Positions 21,258 through 33,131 of a stretch of 64,000 nt of DNA are shown piece by piece; position 1 is the first letter of the stretch, and the number at the start of each line of letters is the position of its first letter. Position numbers and translations under genes: made by a program. The notes under the pieces were generated by a model that saw only the letters and a list, made by a program, of their open reading frames with translations, made no database searches and was not told the origin of the DNA. The stretch is from Laccaria trichodermophora (Eukaryota > Basidiomycota > Agaricomycetes > Agaricales > Hydnangiaceae): NCBI GenBank assembly GCA_018417955.1, contig JACTVC010000037.1, positions 186,001 to 250,000 on the forward strand. Direction: 5' to 3'.

Positions 21258-23153
21258 ATGAATTTCAGCCGCGACGTAACGACTAGCGCGTACGAAACCA
21301 TGTTTTTCCTTGAATGCCACATCTCAGCCTTACTGGTACATTTACAGATATGACCGTGGGGATCTCTCATTCGTCATAGTTTCCGGAGCGATGGTTTACC
21401 TTATGGTCCCGGGACTAGGTGCGTATTCGTACATCTTCAGCGAACCACAGTTCGCCAATTAGGTATCAAATTACAGCCTTCCTTTATTCCGGCTTGTCTC
21501 GGCGAAAAAGCGCACGTATGTAATGATTACCTCTGGAAATCGTAGCATCTTCTGAAGTTTCTGGATCAGTTTCGCTTATTTGGGCCGTCTCAGCGAGCAA
21601 CGTCGTCGTCATCTTCCAGTGGTTCCTCTGCGGTTATTCTCTGGGCTTCTCACCCACGGCCACCAACGGTATTATCGGTAACCTCAGAAATATTGGCCTG
21701 ATGAATGTCCTGGGAGAGCCTTCCCCAGGGACCCCCCTCCTCCCCGACATCCTCTACAGCTTCTTCCAAATGGAGTTTGCATGTGTCACGGCTGGTATCC
21801 TAGTGGGGGGTATCGCTGAGCGCGGAAGAGTGATGCCTGCAATGATTTTTATTCTTATATGGATGACGCTCGTCTACTGCCCTCTTGTTTGCTGGATCTG
21901 GAATGCTAACGGATGGGCAGCCAAGTTGGGTGTTCTCGATTTCGCCGGTGAGTGGGATCAACACCTAAACTTCGACAATCACATTGGTTTTAATTTGAGG
22001 TTAGGTGGAGGCCCTGTTGAGATTGCGAGTGGTATGGGTGGCCTTGCGTACGCGTGGGTCCTTGGCCCAAGGCAAAAGCAAGAGTTGCTCAATTTTAGAC
22101 CTCATAATGTTTCCCTAGTCGCACTCGGAAGTGAGTCTTCTGAGCTGGTTGTGTGCGACACCTACCTCATTGCGTACAGCTTCCTTGTTATGGTTTGGGT
22201 GGATCGGCTTTAACGGAGGGAGCGCCTTCGGCGCCAACCTACGTGCAATTTTTGCAGTTTGGAATTCAATGATAGCGGCTGCATTCGGTGGGATCGTCTG
22301 GTGTTTGTTGGATTATCGTGTCGAACGACGTTGGGGTATGGTGGGTCTTTGCTCAGGGACCATTGCTGGTCTGGTGGCAGCGACTCCATCCTCAGGGTAC
22401 ATCCAACCCTGGGCATCCGTGTTTGTCGGAATCACATCTGGAGCCTTGTGCAATTTTGCAACGAAGTGTAGGTGTTTGGTAACTATGCATTCAACGTAAG
22501 TGCTGACCCGTTTCAGTAAAATCCATGCTCCGCGTCGATGACGCGTTGGATCTCTTCGCTGAGCATGCAATTGGTGGAATAGTTGGACTCCTACTTACCT
22601 CGTTCTTTGCCTCTTCGACAATTATGGCTATGGATGGCGTTACTACCGCCACTCCAAACCGATGGCTGGAGCAGCTGGCCAAGCAATTTGCTTACGTCTG
22701 TGCAACATCCGTCTACACTTTTGTCGTCACCGCGTTAATAGCCAAAACCATCAACTTCATCCCTGGTTTGAGCTTACGATGTGCGCCTGAAGCAGAGGTT
22801 CTCGGTGTGGACGAAGTCGAGGTACGCCAGATTAAGACCATATCCAGATATCTTGCTTAACAGCGACGCAGATTGGAGAATTCGCCACAGATTACATTGA
22901 AGTCCGGCGGGACGTCGAAACGAAATCAACTTCGATGAAAGGGGTGATCGAGAGACCCAAGTCCTTTTTGGTTATGGCCACAATCCATTCCAAGCCTAAA
23001 ATGGCCCACAAGCCCACTGAGGCTGCCGAACAGGCGAACAACTTCAAAATTGCCGACGTGGATGATGCAGATGAGTCTGACTCTTGCGCTGACACACTGA
23101 ATCAGACTCAAGAAATCGTGGCGGAGAAGGAAAGTCAGCCCGTCGTTGGCTAA
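21258..23153 (+). CDS. Ammonium transporter, MEP/AMT family, 510 aa, eight exons
   Basis: Exons 21258-21301, 21348-21418, 21477-21515, 21570-21947, 22005-22130, 22180-22467, 22517-22821 and 22872-23153 join into 511 codons without any frame problem. Family blocks appear in order: YDRGDLSFVIVSGAMV, FLYSGLSRRKSALSLIW, FQMEFACVTAGILVGGIAER, GPVEIASGMGGLAYAWVLG, LLWFGWIGFNGGSAFG, FAEHAIGGIVG, then a hydrophilic C-terminal tail. The protein is an 11-span plasma-membrane channel for ammonium uptake. The twin-His pair is Glu183/His332. Glu at the first position is the state of the yeast Mep1/Mep3 class, while Mep2-like sensors have His; this is known from the family. The first donor (gttttt) is weak, so the first 15 residues are less certain. 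The gene is intact amid decayed neighbours, so probably functional. Confidence 0.95.
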
Positions 23154-24085
23154 TGCATGGCGGAGTTGGCGTTGGACGAAGATTTCCGTGCTAGATTATG
23201 TAATTTTTTTTTGGATATACTCACCCGTTTTCGAAGACCTCAAACATCGCAGCCGAATCAAGTCGGAATCTACAAGATATCTGAACTTGAAGGCGTACGC
23301 GCGTACCTCTAGTAATAATCAGAGCTCTGATACAATGTGTCATGGAATGTATTCCTTGCTTTCAACCGCATTCAAAAGTCCTGCCAGAATCGTAGCGAAC
23401 GCACTGCGGTGTCCTTGCTACAAGTATCATTTCAGTAGCATATCCAACTTCAAGACTCACCAAGCGTACTAACTCTAAATCCTCGTCGCCTCCCTCGCGA
23501 CATTCTTGAATTCCTTAAGAAAATGAGATTATTCCACATCCTAAATTTGTCCTAAATATCCCCGTCGTTTGTGCGAGGAGACGTTCAAAAGTAGGGTACA
23601 GTGTGTATCCCATCCGGTGGGATGTTAAGATCTGGAGAAGGACATCGTTACGTAAAATCTCTTGAGATTGCTTCGATGAGTGGGAGAGTTCATTTAGTCT
23701 CCGGAGAAGGGGCCAGTTTTGAGGAGGACGACTGTTCAAAGGAATCAGCAACTGTTTCTGGAGAATCTATTTCCACAGCGACGTACCTCGCCCAAACTCA
23801 ATGAAACGCTGGAAGTTTGACTCCTAAGGCAACTTCTGACCACTTTTGAACACAGTTGTCTCCGAAAAGCCAACTTGAATGTCATTCAACCCTACTATCC
23901 TACCCAATCCACCCCTTCTATCACAATTTTTCCGTTCTTTCAGGACATGGAAACCTTTCAAAGGTTCCTTCCACACTTTGGCATAAAAACGGCACTCACT
24001 GTGCTCATATTGTGCCTGAGGGTGGTCGCCGGGTCTTGAAGCTTGAAGCTTGAACGCGTCGATGTGGCTGTGATTTTCATAAAAT
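23154..24085. other. No recognisable gene
   Basis: 3' side of the ammonium transporter gene. ORFs are short; the 23824-24219 minus-strand ORF has no family features. Confidence 0.4.
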
Positions 24086-24870
24086 TTGCGTTTGTTTGGA
24101 TGGGAAGACCTTGGGGCGGAACCAAAAGTTTCCATCACTGTCAACAACGGCTCGTTGTCGTCGTCGGAGACGAGGTCTAACAAAGTAGCTACATGGCCTC
24201 CAATACCCAACGTAAGCACTCTCGATGAACCACTGATTTGCTCTAACTCTAACCCAACCTCTCCAGATCATCGGCACAAGTTTGGCAGTGGCCATTCCCC
24301 TCATTATGCTTCGTAGGCAACATCGCGAAGGGCTTCACTCGGCTCTCAACTCGAGTACACCTCCTCCTTCGCAAATATTCCGGAACAATCCAAGCTCCAG
24401 GGCGCCGTGATTCCCTCACAGGACTACACCAACCCACGTCTGAAAAGTAAGCAAGTCAGAGTTCTCCTCGCCTAACGTTGGTGAACTCACATGAGCGGTA
24501 TCTAAAAAAGATGTCAGCTCCTCCTTGATGGAGTTCAAGGCTTTTGGCATTGCGGGCCGTAACAGTTACGTGGAGTGTAAAGAGCGGGCTTGGGATCAAC
24601 GACGTATGCGACAATCACTTCTTCTAGCTATCAACTATCTCACCTCCCTAATGCGATACAGGCACAAGATTTTGGTGAAAAGATGCAGATGCCATTCTGG
24701 TCCGCCTTCCGAAAAGCTTATTGTCAAGTATTTACTGACCAGCCGAAACCGACGAAGAACATTATGATGCTTATGAAGTTGCGTCGTTCGCGGCGGAGGG
24801 TTGGATGTGGGTGGAGGCTTGTGATGAGAGTGACTTTCCGTTGTGGGCACGGATTGCTAGGGGGAGATGA
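24086..24870 (+). pseudogene. TMEM242-like small mitochondrial membrane protein, frameshifted
   Basis: An N-terminal hydrophilic segment ends KVATWPPIPN, followed by an intron and a membrane span IIGTSLAVAIPLIMLRRQH. A later exon reads MEFKAFGIA, then a hydrophobic stretch ending WSVKSGLGIND, an intron, and AQDFGEKMQMPFWSAFRK. A tail YDAYEVASFAAEGWMWVEA ends at 24870. The order of one span, a hydrophilic linker, FKAFGIA, a second span, and LGI-x-D-x-x-x-F-x-x-KM resembles TMEM242 (DUF1358), an assembly factor linked to ATP synthase and complex I in animals. Two frame changes, near 24360 and 24735, cannot be explained by introns of normal size. The family call is moderate. Confidence 0.45.
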
Positions 24871-25399
24871 AGTAGCGAGGTTCATAGGTTTGCGTTGACC
24901 ATCAGTGTGCTGGCTTCTTTCTAATGCGAGATTGTGTACAGGAACCATTCCCAGATCTATTTGCGAGACTTCGACCCTCCCACTTGCTCATCTCCATTTC
25001 CGCAGTAATTTCGATAGGGGTATTTGTCCCTGCCTCCCTGTGGATACTTGAGAAGGATCATCAAAGCAGCCAACGAATTGTAAGTTTTTCTCCTTCCGCA
25101 GCTGGTGCGTTGCCCAACCAAGGCTCAAGTGCGGTATATAACGAATGCCAAGGAGTGTCTCTCCGCCCTCATGGTTTCGTATTCCCGATTTCGAAGCACA
25201 CCGAGCTCGAGAACGTGGAAGCGAAGCCTTCTGATCCTTGAGCGGGTCTTGTTTGTATCAACTCTCCCCAAAGTCCCCCCCGTCCCCTGCCCTCTAGCGT
25301 TGTATAGAGTGGAAGGCAAGGATTCTTTGAGACATGTATATGTTATGATGACTGTAACAGGGTGGTGTAGACCACGTTTTCCGGAAGAGATTAGATGTA

Positions 25400-25905
25400 T
25401 ACCTAAATGTCGATTGGCAATTTGACAACAAAAAACGCCTCAAACCCACTAGAGAGTGCCGCGCGCATACGTGTTGGGAGCCCCATGAGCTTGACCGGTT
25501 GGAAGAGGGAGTTTGGCAGTGTGATTCCCGTCTGCCAGTAAGAGTAATGAACACATCCTAATCCAAGTGCTAGGGCTTTCTGACAATATTCACAAGGCCA
25601 CAAAGAGGTGGTTGTACATCAGCGGTCAAGACGTTACACAGCGAGCGGCTATGTGAAGCAAATCTGAAGATAGAATAAAGTTGAGACGCTTCGGACTCGG
25701 AGGCATTCGGCGTCCATATCAACTGTTGAGATCTGAGACCAAAGACGGCGGGTGTGTGGGCAGCTGGCTCCAACTTGAAGCCAAATTTGTACGCAAAGTG
25801 TTCGCGGATGAGCTGAATGGGCGCATATAAGATGTGGTCAAAGACGATGAAGGAGAGTGACAGGATTAGATAAGTGGGTCACGCCGCGACGCGTCTAATT
25901 TTGGC
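25400..25905 (-). other. Unrecognised decayed membrane-protein fragment, minus strand
   Basis: The minus strand reads TYLILSLSFIVFDHILYAP, then REHFAYKFGFKLEPAAHTP and a segment to NVLTADVQPPLCGL. After a frame change comes GCVHYSYWQTGITLPNSLFQ and MRAALSSGFEAFF. Codon-by-codon coherence suggests an old gene. I do not recognise the family. Confidence 0.35.
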
Positions 25906-25942
25906 TCTTGCTGGCAATTCTTACACTCAAAACTAAGGGTGG

Positions 25943-26451
25943 CTTCGTCGGCACGCATGTGGTACGTACAACGACTCTTTACATGTCCTTGCATTAGCTT
26001 ATCTTCAACAACTTCCGCATCCCAACTGCATCCTCAATTGGACTATGGCACTCCTAGACTCGGCATCACAATGCATTGTGGTGCTCCCTCGATCTAGAAT
26101 CCGTGCTACCCATGCTCAACTATTCAAGGCTATGTATCACTGGAACCAAGGTATATGAGGACCGATGTGGTGGATACTTCTGTGGTGAATCCTTCGGCGA
26201 GGAACGATTTGGTAAACATTGCCAAGTGACGTCTCTCTTCTTCTCGTTCGCCTTCCGCCAACCTTTCGCCTCCGGAGCTCCACTCCTTTATCGATGATCT
26301 TTCACCCTTCTCTGCCCTCTTCTCTTGCCCCACGTTGCGTTGCCTGCTACTTTTCGCAAGAGCGTTTGGTCCCCTCGTCGTGCCTCGTCTTCCTATTCCT
26401 CCTCGTGTCCTGAGGCACGACACCACCGATGGCTTTGATTGCAACGATAGC
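25943..26451. repeat. Dispersed repeat, copy 2 (right of the ammonium transporter)
   Basis: Direct copy of 20243-20603, diverged by small indels and an extra internal segment at about 26005-26170. The two copies lie 5.7 kb apart and bracket the ammonium transporter and TMEM242-like remnant. Confidence 0.78.
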
Positions 26452-28101
26452 CCCGCCTATTTGCTTGCAAGTCGAAGTTTGACGGAAAACCTATGCTACC
26501 ATCGCTGACCTCTTGTCTCTCCAACCCCTAAGTTCTCACACTCACGCTCAACGGGGTATTCTTTCGCTGCACCGAACCTCTTCTCTCGTGTCTCTTCCAA
26601 AGCTCTGTCGGGAGTTCGAAGAAGCTATTTCGCCTCAAGTGCAAATTCAGCATCCCTCCTTCACAGCATTTCATGAAAATTATGGCCTGCCCTGGACTTA
26701 TCAACTTCTATCCGGCTAGTGGTCCTTTCTATCATGATGCTGCGCGACTCGGACATGAGGTGAATTACTATGTCCTTAAAGATTAAAGAATGACCAAGGA
26801 CCTTGCGGTGTCTTGAGCCTTAACGCGTCTACTTTGACCACGGGCCACGTGCGCGTCGATCCAAATTCACGACAAGTGGATCTCCGGGAAAGGTGGTGAG
26901 ACAACAGTGAGTCCAGAAGTCGATTTTCTGTTGATTCTCTGAAAGTGGAAACTGCTCAATTCTGTGATAATAGCTTGTCGCCAAAGCTTATGGGTTTGCT
27001 TATCGTTATGCTCTATACAACTGCAGCATTCCATGCGTCGAAGGTATAGGATGCCACCGCAGATGGGGCCTTCGGGGCACTGTCGTACCCAAATATCTAG
27101 CAGTTTGTAAAGCGATCACGACCATTCTTCCCCAACTATCCACTCCGTGGAGCACATCTCGTCAATGTACTTCAAAGATAAGTGAACCCTTATCACCCAT
27201 ATTCCACTCATAGAAAGCTCTCTATACGATCACTATAAAATTCTTCGTAAACTTCTCGTTTACTCACTGTTTGCGACGTCAGTATTTCAATTACCACACT
27301 CGACCTAGCGGCCAAACGCTGATCCAACGCTGATCTTACCAATGTGTCCGAGATCAAGGTTACATGGTACGGCATCTGAATTTATGGCTAAGTCCATCGT
27401 GAAAATTCTTTTCACCATCGTACGTCGTCTGAATATTGAACTAGGAAGAAAATTTATAGAATTGATATTTTGCAGAAGGACTTATTCAGAGTTATTCTGT
27501 GTGTAATTGTCAGTCCCGTAAACTCTGCGGTTTGTTGACGTGCGTTCGCAGATACGTAGCATCTGAATGGGAGAGTTACAAATCCGATGATCATCGCAGA
27601 GAATTTGGAAATTCCAGCCTTGCACCTTTCTTCATGTCCAAGTTTGTCCACTCTTTGACCTTTACCATGCTGAGTATCGATTCGGTTCTATTTTTATACC
27701 ATGAAATTTGGGCCTCTAAGGCCTGGGCGCTGAGCGCTGAGAACCCTGAGATTTTGACAATAACCAATTCTTCAGCTCGATGTTCGGCGACTCCCGCTGT
27801 GGCGTCGCCTGATCACGATCTTTGCAGAACGACCCTTGGAGCTTGAAACTTGAAAGGCCCCAGCGTACGGGATCAACCGCAACAGCTATTCAATGGTCGC
27901 CGGTCGGTGGATGACTTGACCCGAATTTCGTTTTTACTGCCGATGACGACCGCTGACGAGTCGTCACTGACAACCACTTCGAAAGACAACGAGACCAGCC
28001 CCGTCGCGTCAAGCATCAGTCGTGACACTCGTCCATGTCAAATTTACTTGTAAACTGAATGAAGGGGAAGTAGATCGTGTAGAATTAGTAGGCAGCGTCA
28101 C
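26452..28101. other. No recognisable gene
   Basis: Short ORFs only (26513-26719, 27499-27846 on the plus strand), without recognisable motifs or a consistent exon structure. Confidence 0.4.
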
Positions 28102-28109
28102 TATGAAGG

Positions 28110-28789
28110 CAAGGGGGCTCCGGCATTGAAAAAAAAGACCCGGGGTGATTTTTTTTTTCCCTCATCTTTAGGTGGACTAACTAACTACGTAATCAGGCAC
28201 ACGTCCATATATGGTAATTCTACGTCATCTGCGGCCTCCCTTCACGCATCGTTTCTTCTCCTTATCACATTTTGCTTTGGTTTCACGACAGATTTTTGAC
28301 CCCATATGACGAATTGTGAGATTCGAGAGGCCAACGCGGCTGCAGTGGATGAGCATTTGGCATTGTGGACATACGGCACGTCTTTCATCATCGAGAACTG
28401 GATCCAGTTCCACTAATTGTGACGTCGGTTCCATACTTCCCTGTCAACATGATTGGTAAGTGATTCTATTGACAGAAGCTTTACTACTTGCCTGAGATTG
28501 TGTCGCAGGTTCCATTTTCGTGTTGTAGATTTGAAAATTGTTTGTGAAGATGACTTTTGGTTGCATAAGCATGATTATGTACTTAGATACAGCCAAAACT
28601 ACTGGTATTTAAACTCTACGATACTGGATAACATGCCTGGAGGTCCAGCTGGGTCCTGGTAAGTTGATACGACATTCTACGATGATTTGGGACCTTAGTT
28701 GTCGAGGCTTCCAATTTTTTTTTTTGGGACCGATACTTGGACTAACTAACCGGGTTCCGGTCCGGCATTCTATTGCCGGAGCCCCCTTG
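28110..28789 (-). mobile_element. hAT-type miniature element with a C2HC-finger ORF (680 bp)
   Basis: The ends are CAAGGGGGCTCCGGCA and TGCCGGAGCCCCCTTG, perfect over 16 bases. They are flanked by a perfect 8-bp duplication TATGAAGG (28102-28109 and 28790-28797). The left subterminal sequence (CTACGTAATCAGGCACACG, ATATATGG) matches the element at 12236-12956. It contains a 69-codon minus-strand ORF. Confidence 0.9.
28225..28434 (-). CDS. Small C2HC zinc-finger ORF inside a hAT element, 69 aa
   Basis: An uninterrupted ORF. An acidic N-terminus is followed by VCPQCQMLIHCSRVG, LSNLTIRHMGSKIC and a basic tail KCDKEKKRC. The spacing Cys-x2-Cys, about 17 residues, His-x4-Cys resembles a BED/C2HC finger, which in hAT biology binds DNA. 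Whether it is expressed is unknown; it may be one exon of a longer spliced protein. Confidence 0.42.
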   Translation of the reverse strand: MEPTSQLVELDPVLDDERRAVCPQCQMLIHCSRVGLSNLTIRHMGSKICRETKAKCDKEKKRCVKGGRR

Positions 28790-28841
28790 TATGAAGGAGG
28801 ATTTGTCACATGAAAAGTAAAGCAACCTAAGTCTTTATATT

Positions 28842-29577
28842 GGGTGACTTTCCATAACACAAATTCTCTAGATTTGAATAAATCGACGAGATCTAGGGTT
28901 CTTTGCCGGGATGCCGAGTCTTGTAAGGGTTCAACTTTGATGGAGTTCCTGGTTGGAACCCAGTTACAAACCTTAATCTATTCAGAGGGTACGGACCCCT
29001 CGAACAGATTTCAAACGCCCGAATAAACCCTGCCAAGAGGAAGCCTTTCCTTCTCAGGCGCGTTTCCTTCCCACCTGGCTTAGTCATCTATACCTCATCA
29101 GGCTGTCTTTCGTGCAACTCTGCTACGGCTGAGGACATTCTGCCCTCTCTGGTTGTAGTTTTATACCACTACAGAGTTTATTATTAGTATTAATTTGTTG
29201 TGGACACAAAATTTCCTCCCTGAACATGTTTTTCCCTCCCCAAACACTCTTCTCAACACCAAACTCACTGGACCATGGTCCTTTTCAGCTCATTTGACAT
29301 TTCCTGGGCTTCATTTTTTGGGTTGCCTTACCTGTTGGCTGAGTATATTGAGTATCAGCTATGATACACCAGACCATGGGCCTGCATGAGCTCAAAGTAG
29401 GCCAGATGGCAGAGAAGTGAGTTTATTGAGGCAAGGAATTCTAAATCTAATAAAATCTAATCAGTTGGCATTACGGTTTATTCACTCCATCAAACCGTCG
29501 TGTGAAGTTCTCATTTCAAACTCCGATAAGGGTCAGATTTATTCATTTTTATAAATTTGAGTTATGGAAAGTCACCC
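28842..29577. mobile_element. Miniature element with GGGTGACTTTCC ends and ATT duplication (PIF/Harbinger-like), 736 bp
   Basis: The ends are GGGTGACTTTCCATAAC and GTTATGGAAAGTCACCC, perfect over 17 bases. They continue imperfectly through AAATTT and GAATAAATC. They are flanked by the trinucleotide ATT on both sides (28839-28841 and 29578-29580). Three-base duplications and a GGG start fit PIF/Harbinger, although ATT is not the usual TWA target. No coding region is seen. Confidence 0.68.
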
Positions 29578-29580
29578 ATT

Positions 29581-30074
29581 GATTCAGGAAGTCACCGTAG
29601 GCCACCGTTTTTGTGTTTAAATTTGAATTCAATTTCTTGTTCGGGAGTTGCAGATCCCTTGATCCCGTGCCTCGACTTCGCAAGTCAAATATTCGATTCT
29701 CGTCTGACTTGATACAGTTTTCGATCTGTATGGATTCGCCTTAAAAACATGTGGACGTTATTTACGAGATGAAGTACCGTCTGGTAACTTCACTGTGGTG
29801 GAGTAGTCGCCATGTAGTCGCTGGAGAGTACTAGTAGGAGTCGGGAGGTCAGGCACAGTAACCTTTTTTCCCGCCCCTTGTAACAGACAGATAAGGGCTG
29901 ATAAGGGTCTAAAAACCTTTAGGATCTGCGGCACTACCCGAAAATCTTCTCTCAGATGACCCTAAGTATGTGTTGACGAAAATCGAGGTCTGTCACTGGC
30001 GTTTGTTTGTGGGCATTCAAAACGTCCACGTTGAGAGCGGTCATTATCATTTTCCTTCTCCCTCTCACATCTAT
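29581..30074. other. Upstream region of the DUF6533 gene; no gene seen
   Basis: Nothing recognisable. It should include the promoter and leader of the gene starting at 30075. Confidence 0.4.
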
Positions 30075-31980
30075 ATGGATGGAATGCTTGGATCCAGCTT
30101 CGCCAGCCTTACGCAACAGGCGCAGTTCCAAACATACTTCCAAGGTACTTACGTTCATCAAGCAACATGTTGCTTCCGTTGCTAATAGCTTTTCCGAACC
30201 AGTCGCGATCACGGCTGCGGTTCTTTATGACCACAGTCAGTTCTTTAGGAATCCCTTCTCGAACGAATGCTAACAGTTGGGTATTCTAGTCATAACATTG
30301 GACGTCGAGGTGAGGTTTACTTGTTACTGGCACCCGACCTTCTCTTACCTTGTCGATACTAGGTCGAGCTCATCTGGGTATGGTGAAATGCGGGGGCGAG
30401 ACCTGCTACTGATTGTGTTCGCAGAAGAAAAAATGGTCCGCTGTGAATGTCTTCTTCATAATTGTACGTTTTTCGTATCTGAGCTTCGGGTATTGATTTC
30501 ATGAACGGTCGGGTTTTCAGAATCGATACTTTGGCGAAGCCGTTCCCTTGTATGCGAAAATTCTGACATTTCCGTTATTATGATTACGTTTTGCTCAAAG
30601 GCGTTGTTAGATACTTGGCGAGAGGTGGGGATTATCTTTTCTCAACTTAGAGCCGTTAACTAATTGTTTCGTTCAAGTTTTGATACTTCGATTTTCCCCC
30701 CAGGATGTGAGTTCGAAATTTACTCTACCCCTTAACTTCAATACTTACCACTTCCTGTTTTCCTTTGCATAGAATGTGTCTCAGCTGTGAGTCTAGACTT
30801 CGTCCTCTGCATGACCATTAGCTTCAACTCATACAATTGGTTAGATGTACGTAAATACCACTCTCGAGAATAACGCCAACGGGGTGATAACTTGCAGGTA
30901 ATATTGCGTCAAAGTTTCAAGGATGGGGATCCCATGTTGTGATTTGGTCGATGCAAGGTTCGTAGCAGGGTAACTACCATTATCACTGACTGACTTAAGT
31001 CGATGACCAACCCAGCCATCATGCTATATCGAATTTGTTGCCTGTACAAGCATTCGAGAAAGGTAACAATTGGGATGTCTATCCTATTTGCGCTTGAAAT
31101 AATCTCGATGGTGGTGACCGACGCGCTTTACTTGCGTGACCTCCCCTGTAATTTTTATTATGAAATAAGTCATATCGATTACTTATCCTCATTTTATCCA
31201 GCTCATGGTGGACCTCCTTCAGGCGGTCCTCCAGGTCATCCTCCTTCAGGTGGTCCTCCAGGTCCTCCTCCTTCAGGCGGTCCTCCAGGTCATCCTCCTT
31301 CAGGCGGTCCTCCAGGTCATCCTCCTTCAGGCGGTCCTCCAAGTTCTCCCCCCTCAGGCGGCCCTCCAGGTCATCCTCCCTCAGGCCCCCCTCCTTCTAA
31401 AGGCCCAGGTCTCCCTCCTTCCCATTCTTCCTCAGGTTCTTCTTTTTCTCAAGGAAACATCCCCGTATGCCTAGTATTTTCTCCAAGCTGGTATTTAATA
31501 TCGTGGACGCAAATATTTGTGTTAGAGCTGGTAATCCTGCTAATGGGATTACGAGCTGGCTTAAGCTACTTCAAGGAAACAAGATCACTCCCCTCATTAA
31601 AGAAATTTCCATTACATTCAATCCTGCTGCGCGACAGTATTCTGTTTCCCATGATGTAAGAGACATTTTAATGCGTGTGTCTTGCTCAACCCTCGAAATA
31701 GCGCTTTTTTCGTAGGGATCTTCAGTATCATGGGGTGGGCTCGACCAACGGTAAGGCATCAAACGTTTAGATATTCTTCGCGCTCATCTTTTCGCAGCGT
31801 TATTACATGCCAGTCGCCAACGCCTTACCCCAATTATTCTCGAGAGTTTTAGGCTGCCGCCTGATTCTTAATCTTCGAGAGGCATATTATCTTCCTTTCG
31901 AAGAAGAATGTGGGCAGCCTGACAAGCTTCCGACTCTTATCTTCCATAACACAGATGACGAGCCAGGAGAGGTGGATTAA
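30075..31980 (+). CDS. DUF6533 membrane protein with a Gly-Pro-His-rich repeat loop
   Basis: The first exons fit exactly: 30075-30144, 30203-30235, 30290-30309, 30363-30377 (a 15-base exon) and 30425-30463, with another starting at 30521. They spell VAITAAVLYDH, ITLDVEVELIWKKKWSAV, NVFFIINRYFG. The TLDxE..xIWxxxW..V..L..NRY core defines the Agaricomycete DUF6533 family of multi-span membrane proteins, function unknown. Later exons give KFQGWGSHVVIWSMQ (30905-30957), AIMLYRICCLYKHSRKV and LGCRLILNLREAYYLPFEEE near the end. Between two spans lies a loop of about 65 residues made of GGPPGHPPS-type repeats (31208-31400), which I do not know from other members. The middle exons (30560-30900) and the junction near 31652 are uncertain; one frame step there may be an indel. 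Confidence 0.74.
31208..31400 (+). repeat. 27-bp coding minisatellite (GGPPGHPPS)n
   Basis: About seven tandem 27-base units of the type GGTCCTCCAGGTCATCCTCC plus TTCAGGC. Each encodes nine residues, with GPP, SSPP and PPSK variants at the edges. Units stay in frame, and substitutions concentrate at the fourth to sixth residues. Confidence 0.9.
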
Positions 31981-32141
31981 CTTTTGGGTGCCTCTGAGAT
32001 GCTGCTTGTGCCTGAAAATTTGTACTCGTTTCTAGTATTTACTTCGGTGTCGCGACATCGAGATTCAGCTGAAGCCTGGGAGTGCAGAATTGAGACGTGG
32101 AATAAAACTAAGTAGTTGGAATTGGGACATCTACATATTAT

Positions 32142-32615
32142 CAAGGGGGCCCCGGGATGTCAACCCGTGACCCGAGGTAGGTGGGGGGACCTCCGGCAGG
32201 CCTTAAAAAAATTTAGTATATAAGCTTCGAAAATCTATATTCGGGGCCCTGTAGCAACGCTAGATGCATCGGCGGCACCTCCAATGCAGTTGAACGGTTG
32301 ATAACTTACCATGGAAGTCAGTGCGTAAGGGAAATGAAAAATCTGTTGTCCCTCCCAGTTTTCTTGCTCAGCTCGGACTTGCATGGCAAAAGTAAATGTG
32401 AAAAAAAAAGCTGGATTTGTACACCTAAAAAGGGAGCAGTGATTCATTTCAAGGTTCACGTGTTCACGGCCCACCAGCCGGAAATTTCTTCAGAGGAGCG
32501 GTGGGAAAAACATACTCTTTTTGGACGAAAACATACCTCATTTAGAAGGAGCGATGGGGGGGCTTACAAAAAAAAATCTACCCCGTGTTGTTTCTGAAAT
32601 CCCGGGGCCCCCTTG
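32142..32615. mobile_element. hAT-type miniature element, family A copy 2 (474 bp)
   Basis: The ends are CAAGGGGGCCCCGGGAT and ATCCCGGGGCCCCCTTG, perfectly inverted over 17 bases. They are flanked by a perfect 8-bp duplication CATATTAT (32134-32141 and 32616-32623). It is inverted relative to, and collinear with, the copy at 4253-4742. Confidence 0.92.
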
Positions 32616-32623
32616 CATATTAT

Positions 32624-33131
32624 TATGACATACCTCCAATGTTCGGTTCACAGGTGGTGTGTCCAGTCGAAGAAAAAATTAAATGTCAACACAAGCAAAT
32701 TCCCAAAAAGTGCCTGCGTTGAAGTCACTCATTCCAATTTCCAACGTTTACAGAACCAGGTCCACGCTGGCTCACATTCGAAAGCAGCGCAGGTTGCCGC
32801 CAAACAATTGCAAACTTACACCAACTTTCCGATCCCTGCCCATCGTCGTCAACGTCAGTCAAGAATCCTTCAAGGCCGTCCTCAAAATCAGCCACGTAGG
32901 TAGCTAATTCTTCGCCAATTGCCCCTTGGAACCCATGAACGCTCATTGTACGCTGTTTTGCGGGGTGCGGTGGGCTGGATTGGCCATTTTCCGTTTGGAT
33001 GATATCTGACCATCCTTTTCACAGCCAGAAACAAGTGCGATGCAAGCTTCGCAGTACGTTCTTCAACATTCTTGCTGGGAATGGCGTTGAATTTGATTAT
33101 ATGGCTTCAGCTTCCGCCTCAGCTGCCCAGC
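32624..33131 (-). other. Intergenic; possible first exon of an unknown divergent gene
   Basis: On the minus strand from 32946, an ATG opens MSVHGFQGAIGEELATYVAD, continues DFEDGLEGFLTDVDDD and stops at a candidate donor (gtaagt) after SESW. No downstream exon is convincing. No family recognised. Confidence 0.3.

Noticed and set aside
20243..26451. The repeat pair as LTRs of a retrotransposon
   Set aside because: The copies differ in length, lack TG..CA ends and target duplications, and the DNA between them is a host ammonium transporter gene.
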